Made by a program: the position numbers and the translations under genes | Part shown: in pieces, positions 28,528 to 35,845 of the stretch | Layout of the letters: each line of letters starts with the position of its first letter | Position numbering within the stretch: position 1 is the stretch's first letter | Source: Mangrovicoccus sp. HB161399 | Lineage (GTDB): Bacteria > Pseudomonadota > Alphaproteobacteria > Rhodobacterales > Rhodobacteraceae | Direction of reading: 5' to 3' | DNA: 64,000 bases | Assembly (NCBI RefSeq): GCF_013184745.1 | Contig: NZ_JAATVU010000009.1 | Coordinates: 1-64,000 of the forward strand | Notes under the pieces: model-generated | The model's database searches: none | Told to the model about the DNA's origin: nothing | What the model saw: only the letters and a program-made list of their open reading frames with translations

Positions 28528-29658
28528 ATGTCGCTCAACCATGTCCGTCCCTGGAAGAACATCTACCGCCGCGAGTCCCGCCAGATCATGGTCGGCAACG
28601 TGCCGGTGGGCGGCGGCGCGCCGATTGCCGTCCAGACCATGACCAATACCGACACGGCCGACGTGGCCGCGACGGTGGCGCAGGTCCAGGCAGCGGCGGA
28701 GGCCGGGGCGGATATCGTCCGCGTCTCCACCCCCGACGAGGCGGCGACCAGGGCGCTGAAGGACATCGTCCGCGAAAGCCCGGTGCCGATCGTCGCCGAC
28801 ATCCATTTCCACTACAAGCGCGCCATCGAGGCAGCCGAGGCGGGTGCCGCCTGCCTGCGGATCAACCCGGGCAACATCGGCGACGAGAAGCGCGTGAAGG
28901 AAGTCATCCGGGCCGCCAAGGACCATGGCTGCTCGATCCGCATCGGCGTCAACGCAGGCTCGCTGGAGCGCCATCTGCTGGAGCAGTACGGCGAGCCGTG
29001 CCCCGACGCGATGGTGGCCTCGGCGCTGGAGCATATCCGCATCCTCGAGGACAACGACTTCCGCGAATACAAGGTCTCGGTGAAGGCCTCCGACGTGTTC
29101 CTGACCGCCGCTGCCTACCAGGCGCTGGCCGAGGCGACGGATTGCCCGCTGCATCTGGGCGTGACCGAGGCGGGCGGGCTGGTGTCGGGCACGATCAAGT
29201 CGGCCATCGGGCTCGGCAACCTCTTGTGGATGGGGATCGGCGACACGATCCGCGTGTCGCTTTCGGCCGATCCGGTCGAAGAGGTCAAGGTCGGCTACGA
29301 GATCCTGAAGTCGCTGGGCCTGCGCCACCGCGGCGTCAACATCATCTCCTGCCCGAGCTGCGCGCGGCAGGGTTTCGACGTGATCAAGACCGTCGAGGTG
29401 CTGGAGAAGCGGCTGGAACACATCAAGACCCCGATGAGCCTGTCGATCATCGGCTGCGTCGTGAACGGCCCGGGCGAGGCGCTGATGACCGATGTCGGCT
29501 TCACCGGCGGCGGGGCGGGCGCGGGCATGGTCTATCTGGCCGGCAAGCAGAGCCACAAGATGTCGAACGACCAGATGATCGACCACATCGTCGAGCAGGT
29601 CGAGAAGAAGGCCGCCGAGCTCGACGCGGCGGCGGAGGCGGTCGAGGCGGCCGAATAG
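28528..29658 (+). CDS. ispG: 4-hydroxy-3-methylbut-2-enyl-diphosphate synthase IspG
   Basis: IspG is the penultimate enzyme of the MEP isoprenoid pathway, a [4Fe-4S] protein using flavodoxin or ferredoxin. The 376-residue protein has the TIM-barrel N-terminus ([48 protein letters not shown]) and the cluster ligands in [17 protein letters not shown] and [11 protein letters not shown] with the following Glu. The C-terminal extension after residue 350 is acidic and low-complexity ([12 protein letters not shown]). It is probably in an operon with the RodZ-like gene. Confidence 0.97.
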   Translation: MSLNHVRPWKNIYRRESRQIMVGNVPVGGGAPIAVQTMTNTDTADVAATVAQVQAAAEAGADIVRVSTPDEAATRALKDIVRESPVPIVADIHFHYKRAIEAAEAGAACLRINPGNIGDEKRVKEVIRAAKDHGCSIRIGVNAGSLERHLLEQYGEPCPDAMVASALEHIRILEDNDFREYKVSVKASDVFLTAAAYQALAEATDCPLHLGVTEAGGLVSGTIKSAIGLGNLLWMGIGDTIRVSLSADPVEEVKVGYEILKSLGLRHRGVNIISCPSCARQGFDVIKTVEVLEKRLEHIKTPMSLSIIGCVVNGPGEALMTDVGFTGGGAGAGMVYLAGKQSHKMSNDQMIDHIVEQVEKKAAELDAAAEAVEAAE

Positions 29659-29712
29659 GCTGCTCCGCCGGGCGCGCCCGCGGGCGCATCTGCCTTTCAA
29701 CGGAGGTGAGGC

Positions 29713-30108
29713 ATGTCGGCACGCAGGTACCGGCTGGGACGGATGGCCGCGTGGCTGCTGTCGCTGCTCGGCTGGGTCGTGATGGCGGGCGGTCTGGCGA
29801 CGCTCGCGCTGGGGCTCTTCCAGGTCTTCGCGCTGGGAACGCGCGACCTGCTGACGCTCGCGCCCTATCTGGGCGGCGGCTTCGCGGTGCTCCTCAACGG
29901 GCTCTTCATGGTGGCGGGCGCCCAGCTGATGCTGGCAGTCTTCGACATCGCGCTGTCGGGCCGCGCGCTGGTTCTCAGCGTGCCGGGCCAGCCGGCCGCA
30001 CCTGCGGAGCCGCCAGCCGCGCCTCCGGCGCCTGCCCGCGACCCGCGCGGCCGCGCCGAGCCGGTGCTGCGCCGCGGCGGCCCCGGCCCGGCTCCGGAGG
30101 AGCTGTAG
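29713..30108 (+). CDS. Small membrane protein of unknown function
   Basis: The 131-residue protein has a strong ribosome site (GGAGGTGAGG) and start at 29713. It has two hydrophobic helices, about residues 10-38 (MAAWLLSLLGWVVMAGGLATL) and 55-82 (GGGFAVLLNGLFMVAGAQLML), then a Pro/Ala/Arg-rich cytoplasmic-looking tail. I do not recognise the family. It lies 54 bases after ispG on the same strand and may be its last cotranscribed gene; it is convergent with the next gene, six bases away. Confidence 0.7.
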   Translation: MSARRYRLGRMAAWLLSLLGWVVMAGGLATLALGLFQVFALGTRDLLTLAPYLGGGFAVLLNGLFMVAGAQLMLAVFDIALSGRALVLSVPGQPAAPAEPPAAPPAPARDPRGRAEPVLRRGGPGPAPEEL

Positions 30109-30114
30109 GGCGGT

Positions 30115-30486
30115 TCAGATCCTGTTCCTGTGCCTTTCCCGGATGTCCGGAAACGCCGTGATCGCCTGGGCCAGCAGCGGAAGGACGGCGTCATGGTATT
30201 TCGTCCGCATATCGCGGAGGAACACGATCGGATTGCGGCTGGGGTGCTGGTACGCGCCGTCATAGAATTCCAGGCAGACTTCCTTTCCCCTGTGAGGGCC
30301 GTTCTCCAGCCGGTAGTCGGCCTTGTCGCGCACGACGGCGCGGCCGATATTGGTCCGCAGGTCATGGACCTGCGTGATCCGCCCGAACGTCGTGCCCTTC
30401 CTGAAATAGACCGAGGGCGAGGCCGACGGCAGGCCGGTATAGCCCACGATGTTGTCGGCAATGTAGAAATCGTCGCGGTAGCCCAT
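30115..30486 (-). CDS. Hypothetical soluble protein (123 aa)
   Basis: Start 30486 follows GGAAGGGAAG at good spacing; the frame upstream to 30582 lacks one. The protein begins MGYRDDFYIADNIVGYTG and is rich in charged and aromatic residues, with one cysteine (GKEVCLEFYDGAYQHPSRNP). It has no signal peptide and no membrane segment. I do not recognise a family. It stands alone beside a 700-base region with no gene. Confidence 0.65.
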   Translation of the reverse strand: MGYRDDFYIADNIVGYTGLPSASPSVYFRKGTTFGRITQVHDLRTNIGRAVVRDKADYRLENGPHRGKEVCLEFYDGAYQHPSRNPIVFLRDMRTKYHDAVLPLLAQAITAFPDIRERHRNRI

Positions 30487-31183
30487 GACTTCCCTTCCTG
30501 TTCCGATGCAGGCCGGGGCCGGGGGGAGAGCAAAATGCCGCGGTCCCGGTTCACGGAACCATGGCGCCGGAAAGTTGTCCAACGCTTTCGTTCTCGGGCG
30601 CGGGCGTCCCTCCCGGGAGGCATGGTTCCGCCTGCGTGGAGCTGTCGGTGCGCGGCAGACGAGGCGCCGGAGGCGCGGCGCGTGCTCCGCGCGGCTCGGA
30701 CGAGGTTGGGGTCCGGGACGCGAAGGCGAGCCATCCGTTCCGCCTGTCCGGAAGCTGTTCCGGAACCGTCATGCTGCCCTGATCCCGTGCCGGCCCGGGG
30801 GCTTCTCCGTGCGGACCTCGCCCGCAACTTCCAACTCAAGCGGCAAACTGGCCAGCTGCGGGGATGTCCGCCGGGAATTCGCATGGGCACGCCCGCGTCC
30901 ACGGCCAGGCAGCGGCCCGCATATCGACCCCGTTGTCCTGTCTGCGGGGAAATGTCCGCCTGCCGGGGTGCCCTCTGCCCGGGGGAAGGGCAGCTCCCGG
31001 GGCCAGGCCCGGCGTGGCGCAGAGCAGGTCGAGATCCGCGGGCGCAGTTCCGGTGATGGTCCGGGGCCAGGCCGATCGGATCGGCTGGCCTCCGGCGGGT
31101 TCGCCACATGGCCGGCAATGCCGGTTCAGCACCCTGCCTGCCGATGGCGCGTCGCACCGGCGGGCAAGGCGCGGCGGGAAGGC
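30487..31183. other. About 700 bases with no supported gene
   Basis: All open frames here are GC-driven, overlap each other in several phases, lack ribosome sites and show no recognisable motif. The base composition is like the neighbouring coding DNA, so it may be a decayed gene or a long 3' region. No terminator with a T-run and no repeat array is seen. Confidence 0.5.
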
Positions 31184-31942
31184 TCAGCCCTCGCCGCGTT
31201 CCTGTTCTGCGACCTGGCGCATCGAGTCGAGCGGCAGGTAGCCGCGCAGGATCTCGTCGCCCATGATGAAGGTCGGCGTGCCGGAGATCGACAGCTTGCC
31301 GGCCAGCTCGTGGTTGGCCTGCAGCTCCGCCGTCACCGCCGGGTCGTCCATCTTCGCGGTCACGGCCGCGACATCGACCCCGGCATCCTTGCCGATCCGC
31401 GCCAGCGTGTCGTCGGTGACGTTGCCGCGCAGCGTCATCAGCGCGTCATGCACCTTCTCGTAGGCGGTATCGTCGGCGACCAGCTTCACCGCCACGGCGA
31501 AGCGCGCGGCCTTCACCGAGTCCTCGCCGAGGATGGGGAATTCCTTGACGATGAACTTGATGTTGCCGTCGCTCTCGACGAGCTGGTTGACCTCGTCATA
31601 GGCCTTCTTGCAGTAGCCGCAGCGGTAATCCATGAACTCGACCAGCACGAGGTCGCCGTCGGGATTGCCGCCGACCCAGCTCACGCCGTCGTCGAACAAG
31701 GCGTCCGCATTGGCGGCGACCAGGTCGTTGTCGGCCACGGCCTGGGCCTGCGCCTGGCGGCCTTCCAGCACGCTGATGGCCTCCATCAGCACCTCGGGGT
31801 TCTCCAGAAGGTAGTCGCGGATCTCGGCGCGGAACTGGGCGCGCTCGCCCTCGGACATGTCGCCGATGTCGAAAGCCATGGCGGGGGCGGCAATGGCGGC
31901 GGCAAGGCCGAGCCCCGCCAGCGTTCTGCGGATTGCGGTCAT
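31184..31942 (-). CDS. DsbA/Com1-family thiol-disulfide oxidoreductase
   Basis: The protein is 252 residues from the start at 31942. It has a signal peptide (RRTLAGLGLAAAIAAPAMA), then a helical N-terminal extension (FRAEIRDYLLENPEVLMEAI) as in Com1/DsbA-like proteins. A thioredoxin fold follows, with the active site FMDYRCGYCKKAYDEV (CGYC) and the cis-Pro loop SGTPTFIMGDEILRGYLP. The role is disulfide formation or isomerisation in periplasmic proteins. A GTG at 31954 is an alternative start that would overlap the M48 stop in a GTGA; GAGGTGAG favours the ATG. The M48 protease lies immediately upstream, so the two are an operon. Confidence 0.9.
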   Translation of the reverse strand: MTAIRRTLAGLGLAAAIAAPAMAFDIGDMSEGERAQFRAEIRDYLLENPEVLMEAISVLEGRQAQAQAVADNDLVAANADALFDDGVSWVGGNPDGDLVLVEFMDYRCGYCKKAYDEVNQLVESDGNIKFIVKEFPILGEDSVKAARFAVAVKLVADDTAYEKVHDALMTLRGNVTDDTLARIGKDAGVDVAAVTAKMDDPAVTAELQANHELAGKLSISGTPTFIMGDEILRGYLPLDSMRQVAEQERGEG

Positions 31943-31950
31943 GTCGTGTC

Positions 31951-33303
31951 TCACCTCTTCTTCCGGGTCTCGCGTTCAGCGGCCTCGATGATGTCCTGTG
32001 CCCGGGCCCAGCCCGGCGAGCCGACGGGGAGGGCCCCGGCCGCCCGGCGCGCATGCAGCAGCGCGTCCTCTCCGTCTCCTATTAGCGCGTATCTTTCGGC
32101 CGTGTGAAGAGATGCCATCGCCGGCTCCCCGGCCCGGGCATAGGCCATCGCCAGGTCGCGCAGCAGCCGCGCGTCGCGGGAATCCCGGGCGCGGGCCGCC
32201 TTGAGCACCTCCAGCGCCTCGGCATTGGAGGCCTTGCTGTTCTCGGCCAGCAGCACCCGGCCGAGCCCCGCCATGATCTGGGTTTCCCGCGGCGCAAGCT
32301 CGGCGGCGCGGCGGTAGGACGCCTCGGCCACGTCCATGCGGTTCGATTCCAGCGCGATCCAGCCCTTCAGCTCGTGCAGGTAGGCGTCGTCGGGGCGTTC
32401 CGCGATCACCGGGTCGAGCTCGGCCCAGGCCGCCTGGGCCCGGCCCAGCTTGTACTGCGCCAGCGCGCGGCCGATATGGCCCGCGTCCGAGGTGTCGGAG
32501 GCGGGGTAGCGGGAGAAGGTGTAGTCCGGTTCGCGCAGGTAGCCGCCTAGCTTGGCCTGCAGCCGCGCGAACCAGTATTCCGCGCGGGCCCGGTCGGAGG
32601 TCTGCGGACCCAGCACCTCGGCATAGTCCTCGATCGCCCGGATCCGGTCGCGCGACAGCGGGTGGGTGCGCAGGTAGGGATCCTGGCGCACCGGCGACGT
32701 GTCTTCCTGCCCGGCGAAGAGCTGCATCACCTCGGCCATCGCCTCGGGGTCGATCCCGGCGCGGGCGAGGAACCGCATGCCGGAGCGGTCGGCGGCGCTT
32801 TCCTCTTCGCGGGTATGGCCGAGGAAGACGCCGCGCGCGGCCCCGGCCGAGCCGTAGGCGATGCCCAGGCCGGCGCCGGGATTGCCGCTGAGCGCGCCGG
32901 CCGCGACGCCGAGCGCCAGGCCGATCCCCGAGCTGAGCTTGGCCGTGTCGGCATTCAGGCTGCGCCGCACCATATGGCCGTTCGTGACATGCGCCAGCTC
33001 GTGCGCGATTACCGCCTGCAGCTGCTGGGGGCTGGACAGCCGCAGGATCAGCCCGGCATGGACGAAGACCGCGCGCCCGTCGGTGACGAAGGCGTTGAGC
33101 GACATGTCGTTGACGATCAGCACCTTGATCCGCCCGCCCCAGAGATCGGCGGAGGTCATCACCGGCAGCGCGATGGAGTCGAGCGCGTATTCCAGCCCGG
33201 CATCCCGGATCAGCGACTGGGCCTGCGCGCCCGCAGCGAAGCAGGACGCCAGCGCTGCGGCAGCGATCCGCCGCATCAAGGGGGCCGTCCCGAGTTTCGC
33301 CAT
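31951..33303 (-). CDS. Periplasmic M48 metalloprotease with TPR tail (BepA-like)
   Basis: The protein is 450 residues. It has a signal peptide (MRRIAAAALASCFAAGAQAQ), then an M48 peptidase domain with the zinc motif in VIAHELAHVTNGHMVRR (HELAH) and the third ligand Glu in REEESAADRSGMRFL. TPR-like helices run from about residue 255 to the end. This is the architecture of BepA/YfgC, which degrades or helps assemble stalled outer-membrane proteins such as LptD. Coupling to a DsbA-like gene fits a shared role in envelope protein quality. The start could also be 33276 (MRRIAAA). It is divergent from the aminotransferase gene with 51 bases between. Confidence 0.92.
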   Translation of the reverse strand: MAKLGTAPLMRRIAAAALASCFAAGAQAQSLIRDAGLEYALDSIALPVMTSADLWGGRIKVLIVNDMSLNAFVTDGRAVFVHAGLILRLSSPQQLQAVIAHELAHVTNGHMVRRSLNADTAKLSSGIGLALGVAAGALSGNPGAGLGIAYGSAGAARGVFLGHTREEESAADRSGMRFLARAGIDPEAMAEVMQLFAGQEDTSPVRQDPYLRTHPLSRDRIRAIEDYAEVLGPQTSDRARAEYWFARLQAKLGGYLREPDYTFSRYPASDTSDAGHIGRALAQYKLGRAQAAWAELDPVIAERPDDAYLHELKGWIALESNRMDVAEASYRRAAELAPRETQIMAGLGRVLLAENSKASNAEALEVLKAARARDSRDARLLRDLAMAYARAGEPAMASLHTAERYALIGDGEDALLHARRAAGALPVGSPGWARAQDIIEAAERETRKKR

Positions 33304-33354
33304 TGACCCTGCCGCGTCCTCTTGCAACTTGTGCCCGAGCCTAAGGAGGATTGC

Positions 33355-34506
33355 ATGCCCACCGCAAGCCGCGCCGAAATAGATGCCTTCATCGTGATGG
33401 ACGTGTTGGAAGCCGCCCGCAAGGCCGAAGAGGCCGGGCGGCACATCATCCACATGGAGATCGGCCAGCCATCCTCCGCGGCGCCCGCAGCCGCGCGCCG
33501 CGCCGTGGCGGAGACGCTGGAGAGCGACGCGATGGGCTACACGGTGGCGCTCGGCCTGCCAGCGCTGCGGCAGGGGATCGCCGACCTCTGCAAGCGCTGG
33601 TACGGCGTCGATCTCGACCCGGCGCGGGTGGTGGTGACCTCGGGCTCTTCCGGCGCCTTCGTGCTGGCCTTCACCGCGCTCTTCGATGCCGGGGCCAAGG
33701 TCGGCGTGACCGAGCCCGGCTATCCCAGCTACCGCCAGATCCTCAAGGCGCTCGACTGCGTGCCGGTGGGCATTCCGACCCGCGACGCCGCGCGCCACGT
33801 GCTCGAGCCGGTCGACGTGCCCGAGGGTCTCGACGGCATCATGGTCGCCTCTCCGGCCAACCCGACGGGCACGATGCTGGGCCATGGCCAGCTTGCCGCG
33901 CTGATCCGCCAGGCGAAGTCGCGCGGCTGCGCTTTCATCTCCGACGAGATCTATCACGGGCTGCACTACGGAGATCGCGCGGTCTCGGCGCTGGAGATCG
34001 ACCAGGATGCCTGGGTGATCAACTCGTTCTCGAAGTATTTCTCTATGACCGGCTGGCGGGTCGGCTGGATGGTGGTTCCCGAAAGGGACGTCCGCACGGT
34101 GGAGCGGCTGGCGCAGAACCTGTTCATCTGCCCGCCCCATGTCAGCCAGGTGGCCGCGCTGGCGGCGCTGTCGGACATTGCCGGGCTGGAGCGCCACCGC
34201 GAGGGCTATGCCGCGACCCGCGCGCTGCTGCTGGAGCGCCTGCCGCAGATGGGCTTCAGCCGCTTCGCGTCGCCCGACGGCGCCTTCTACGTCTATGTCG
34301 ATGTCGGCCACCTGACGCAGGACAGCCGCGCCTTCGCCGCCGAGATCCTCGAACAGGCCGGCGTGGCGGTCACGCCCGGGCTCGATTTCGATCCGGTGCG
34401 CGGGCATCGCACCTTGCGGCTGAGCTATGCCCGCGACAGGGCCCATATCGCCGAGGGGCTGGACCGGCTGGCGGCTTTCCTGTCCGCGCGCGAGGCCGCG
34501 GCATGA
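33355..34506 (+). CDS. PLP-dependent aminotransferase, class I/II
   Basis: The 383-residue protein has an ideal ribosome site (AAGGAGGA) before 33355. Features of fold-type I aminotransferases are IIHMEIGQPSSAAPAAA, VTSGSSGAFVLAF, EPGYPSYRQIL, the Asn of SPANPTGTMLG, SDEIYHGLHYGD, the PLP lysine in NSFSKYFSMTGWRVGW, and the C-terminal Arg in LRLSYARDRAHI. The specificity cannot be read; aspartate- or aromatic-type subgroups are most likely. Its stop overlaps the amidase start (ATGA), suggesting coupling to cell-wall genes. Confidence 0.92.
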   Translation: MPTASRAEIDAFIVMDVLEAARKAEEAGRHIIHMEIGQPSSAAPAAARRAVAETLESDAMGYTVALGLPALRQGIADLCKRWYGVDLDPARVVVTSGSSGAFVLAFTALFDAGAKVGVTEPGYPSYRQILKALDCVPVGIPTRDAARHVLEPVDVPEGLDGIMVASPANPTGTMLGHGQLAALIRQAKSRGCAFISDEIYHGLHYGDRAVSALEIDQDAWVINSFSKYFSMTGWRVGWMVVPERDVRTVERLAQNLFICPPHVSQVAALAALSDIAGLERHREGYAATRALLLERLPQMGFSRFASPDGAFYVYVDVGHLTQDSRAFAAEILEQAGVAVTPGLDFDPVRGHRTLRLSYARDRAHIAEGLDRLAAFLSAREAAA

Positions 34507-35633
34507 AGCGGCTGCTCTGCGCGCTTGCGCTCTGGCCGTCGCTGGCGGCGGCGCTTCCCGGCGAGGGGCCGGTGCTGGACCTCGCCCGTTCCGACATCAG
34601 CGCGGACTGGTTCGGCGGCGGCATGACCGTCGATCTCGCGCTGTCCGAGGCGGTGCCCTACGCGGTCGGCGTCACCGATGGGCCGCCGCGGCTGGTGGTG
34701 CGCTTCCAGTCCGTGGTGGAGCTTGCCGCCCCGGAAGAGGAGGACCCGCAGCCGGTGCTGGTCCCAGCGGGCCTGACCACGGAGCTGCAGCTGCCGCTGG
34801 AGCGGCTCCGCGTGCTCGACACCGCGGAAATCGAATGGCCCGAGAATGGCGGCGCCCGGCTCAGGCTGAAGCTGGAGGCGGCCGACCAGGCGACCTTCGA
34901 GCAGGCGGCGGCGCGCTGGAAGGCGGCGCCCGAACAGGTCATGCCGGAACGTCCCGCAGCGGGCTACAAGCTGCACGTGATGATCGATCCGGGCCATGGC
35001 GGCCAGGATCCGGGCGCGGAATACGACGGCATCCGCGAGGCCGATGTCGTGCTCCTGCTGGCCAGGCAGCTGAAGGCGGATCTGGAGGCGGCGGGATTCG
35101 ACGCCAGCCTGACGCGCGAGGACGACAGCTTCGTGCCGCTGTCCGAGCGCGTCGCCAAGGCGACGCGGGACGGGGCGGACCTGTTCATCTCGCTCCATGC
35201 CGATGCGGTGCTGGTCGGCCATGCCTCCGGCGCCTCCGTGCACAGCCTGTCGGAGGAGTCGGCCGGTTCCGGCGACCGTTTCCTGCTGAACCGGCTGGGC
35301 AGGAACGCGCTGGCCAGCGCCGAGGGCAATGTCGAGGATGCGACCATGCGGGTGCTGATGGAGATGGCCCGCGAGCAGTCGCTGGAGGCCAGCAACGCGC
35401 TGGCCGCGGATCTGGTCGAGGAAATGGGCGCGGCCGGCATGGCGCTCTACAAGACGCCGCAGAAGCACTCGAATTTCGTCGTGCTGCGGGCCGCGGACGT
35501 GCCCTCGGTGCTGGTGGAGCTCGGCTACCTGTCGGAACCCGCTGACCGAGCGCTGCTGGTCGATCCGGAATGGCGGGCCTCGATGGCCGGGGCGCTGGCC
35601 AAGGGCGTGGCGGACTGGGCCGGAGCGCAGTAG
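34503..35633 (+). CDS. N-acetylmuramoyl-L-alanine amidase (AmiC-type)
   Basis: The protein is 376 residues. It has a signal peptide (MKRLLCALALWPSLAAALP), an N-terminal AMIN-like beta domain (residues ~25-150: MTVDLALSEAVPYAVGVTD), then an Amidase_3 domain with zinc ligands in VMIDPGHGGQDPGAEYDG, READVVLLLARQL and ISLHADAVLV and the catalytic Glu in SVLVELGYLSEPAD. It cleaves peptide stems from glycan strands at division. It is upstream of PBP1A, the usual partner in Rhodobacterales, and overlaps the aminotransferase by four bases. Confidence 0.94.
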   Translation: MKRLLCALALWPSLAAALPGEGPVLDLARSDISADWFGGGMTVDLALSEAVPYAVGVTDGPPRLVVRFQSVVELAAPEEEDPQPVLVPAGLTTELQLPLERLRVLDTAEIEWPENGGARLRLKLEAADQATFEQAAARWKAAPEQVMPERPAAGYKLHVMIDPGHGGQDPGAEYDGIREADVVLLLARQLKADLEAAGFDASLTREDDSFVPLSERVAKATRDGADLFISLHADAVLVGHASGASVHSLSEESAGSGDRFLLNRLGRNALASAEGNVEDATMRVLMEMAREQSLEASNALAADLVEEMGAAGMALYKTPQKHSNFVVLRAADVPSVLVELGYLSEPADRALLVDPEWRASMAGALAKGVADWAGAQ

Positions 35634-35688
35634 CCGCGATTCGGGCGGCGTTAGGCCGGCGTTAGCCTCGATCGCGGAGGCTCGGAGC

Positions 35689-35708
35689 GCTCCCGGGCGG
35701 CCGGGAGC
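35689..35708 (+). terminator. Hairpin between amidase and PBP1A genes
   Basis: GCTCCCGG (35689-35696) and CCGGGAGC (35701-35708) form a perfect 8-bp stem with a GCGG tetraloop, 56 bases after the amidase stop. There is no T-run, so it may stabilise the amidase mRNA end rather than terminate. A short direct repeat GGCGTTAG lies just before it. Confidence 0.35.
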
Positions 35709-35845
35709 CGGGGCGCGGCCGAGGACGGGCAGGGCGGCGGCGCCTTGCCGAAGGCAGGGAACCTCCGCGCTCCTGCCGGATTGTGATTTTGACCCCGGCG
35801 GGCCTTGCGACTATAAGACCGCAACCCAAGGACAAGGATATCCCG

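Noticed and set aside
30551-30782. Short frames of 73 codons on both strands in the 30.5-31.2 kb gap
   Set aside because: No ribosome sites, mutually overlapping, no motif; typical of random frames in high-GC DNA.
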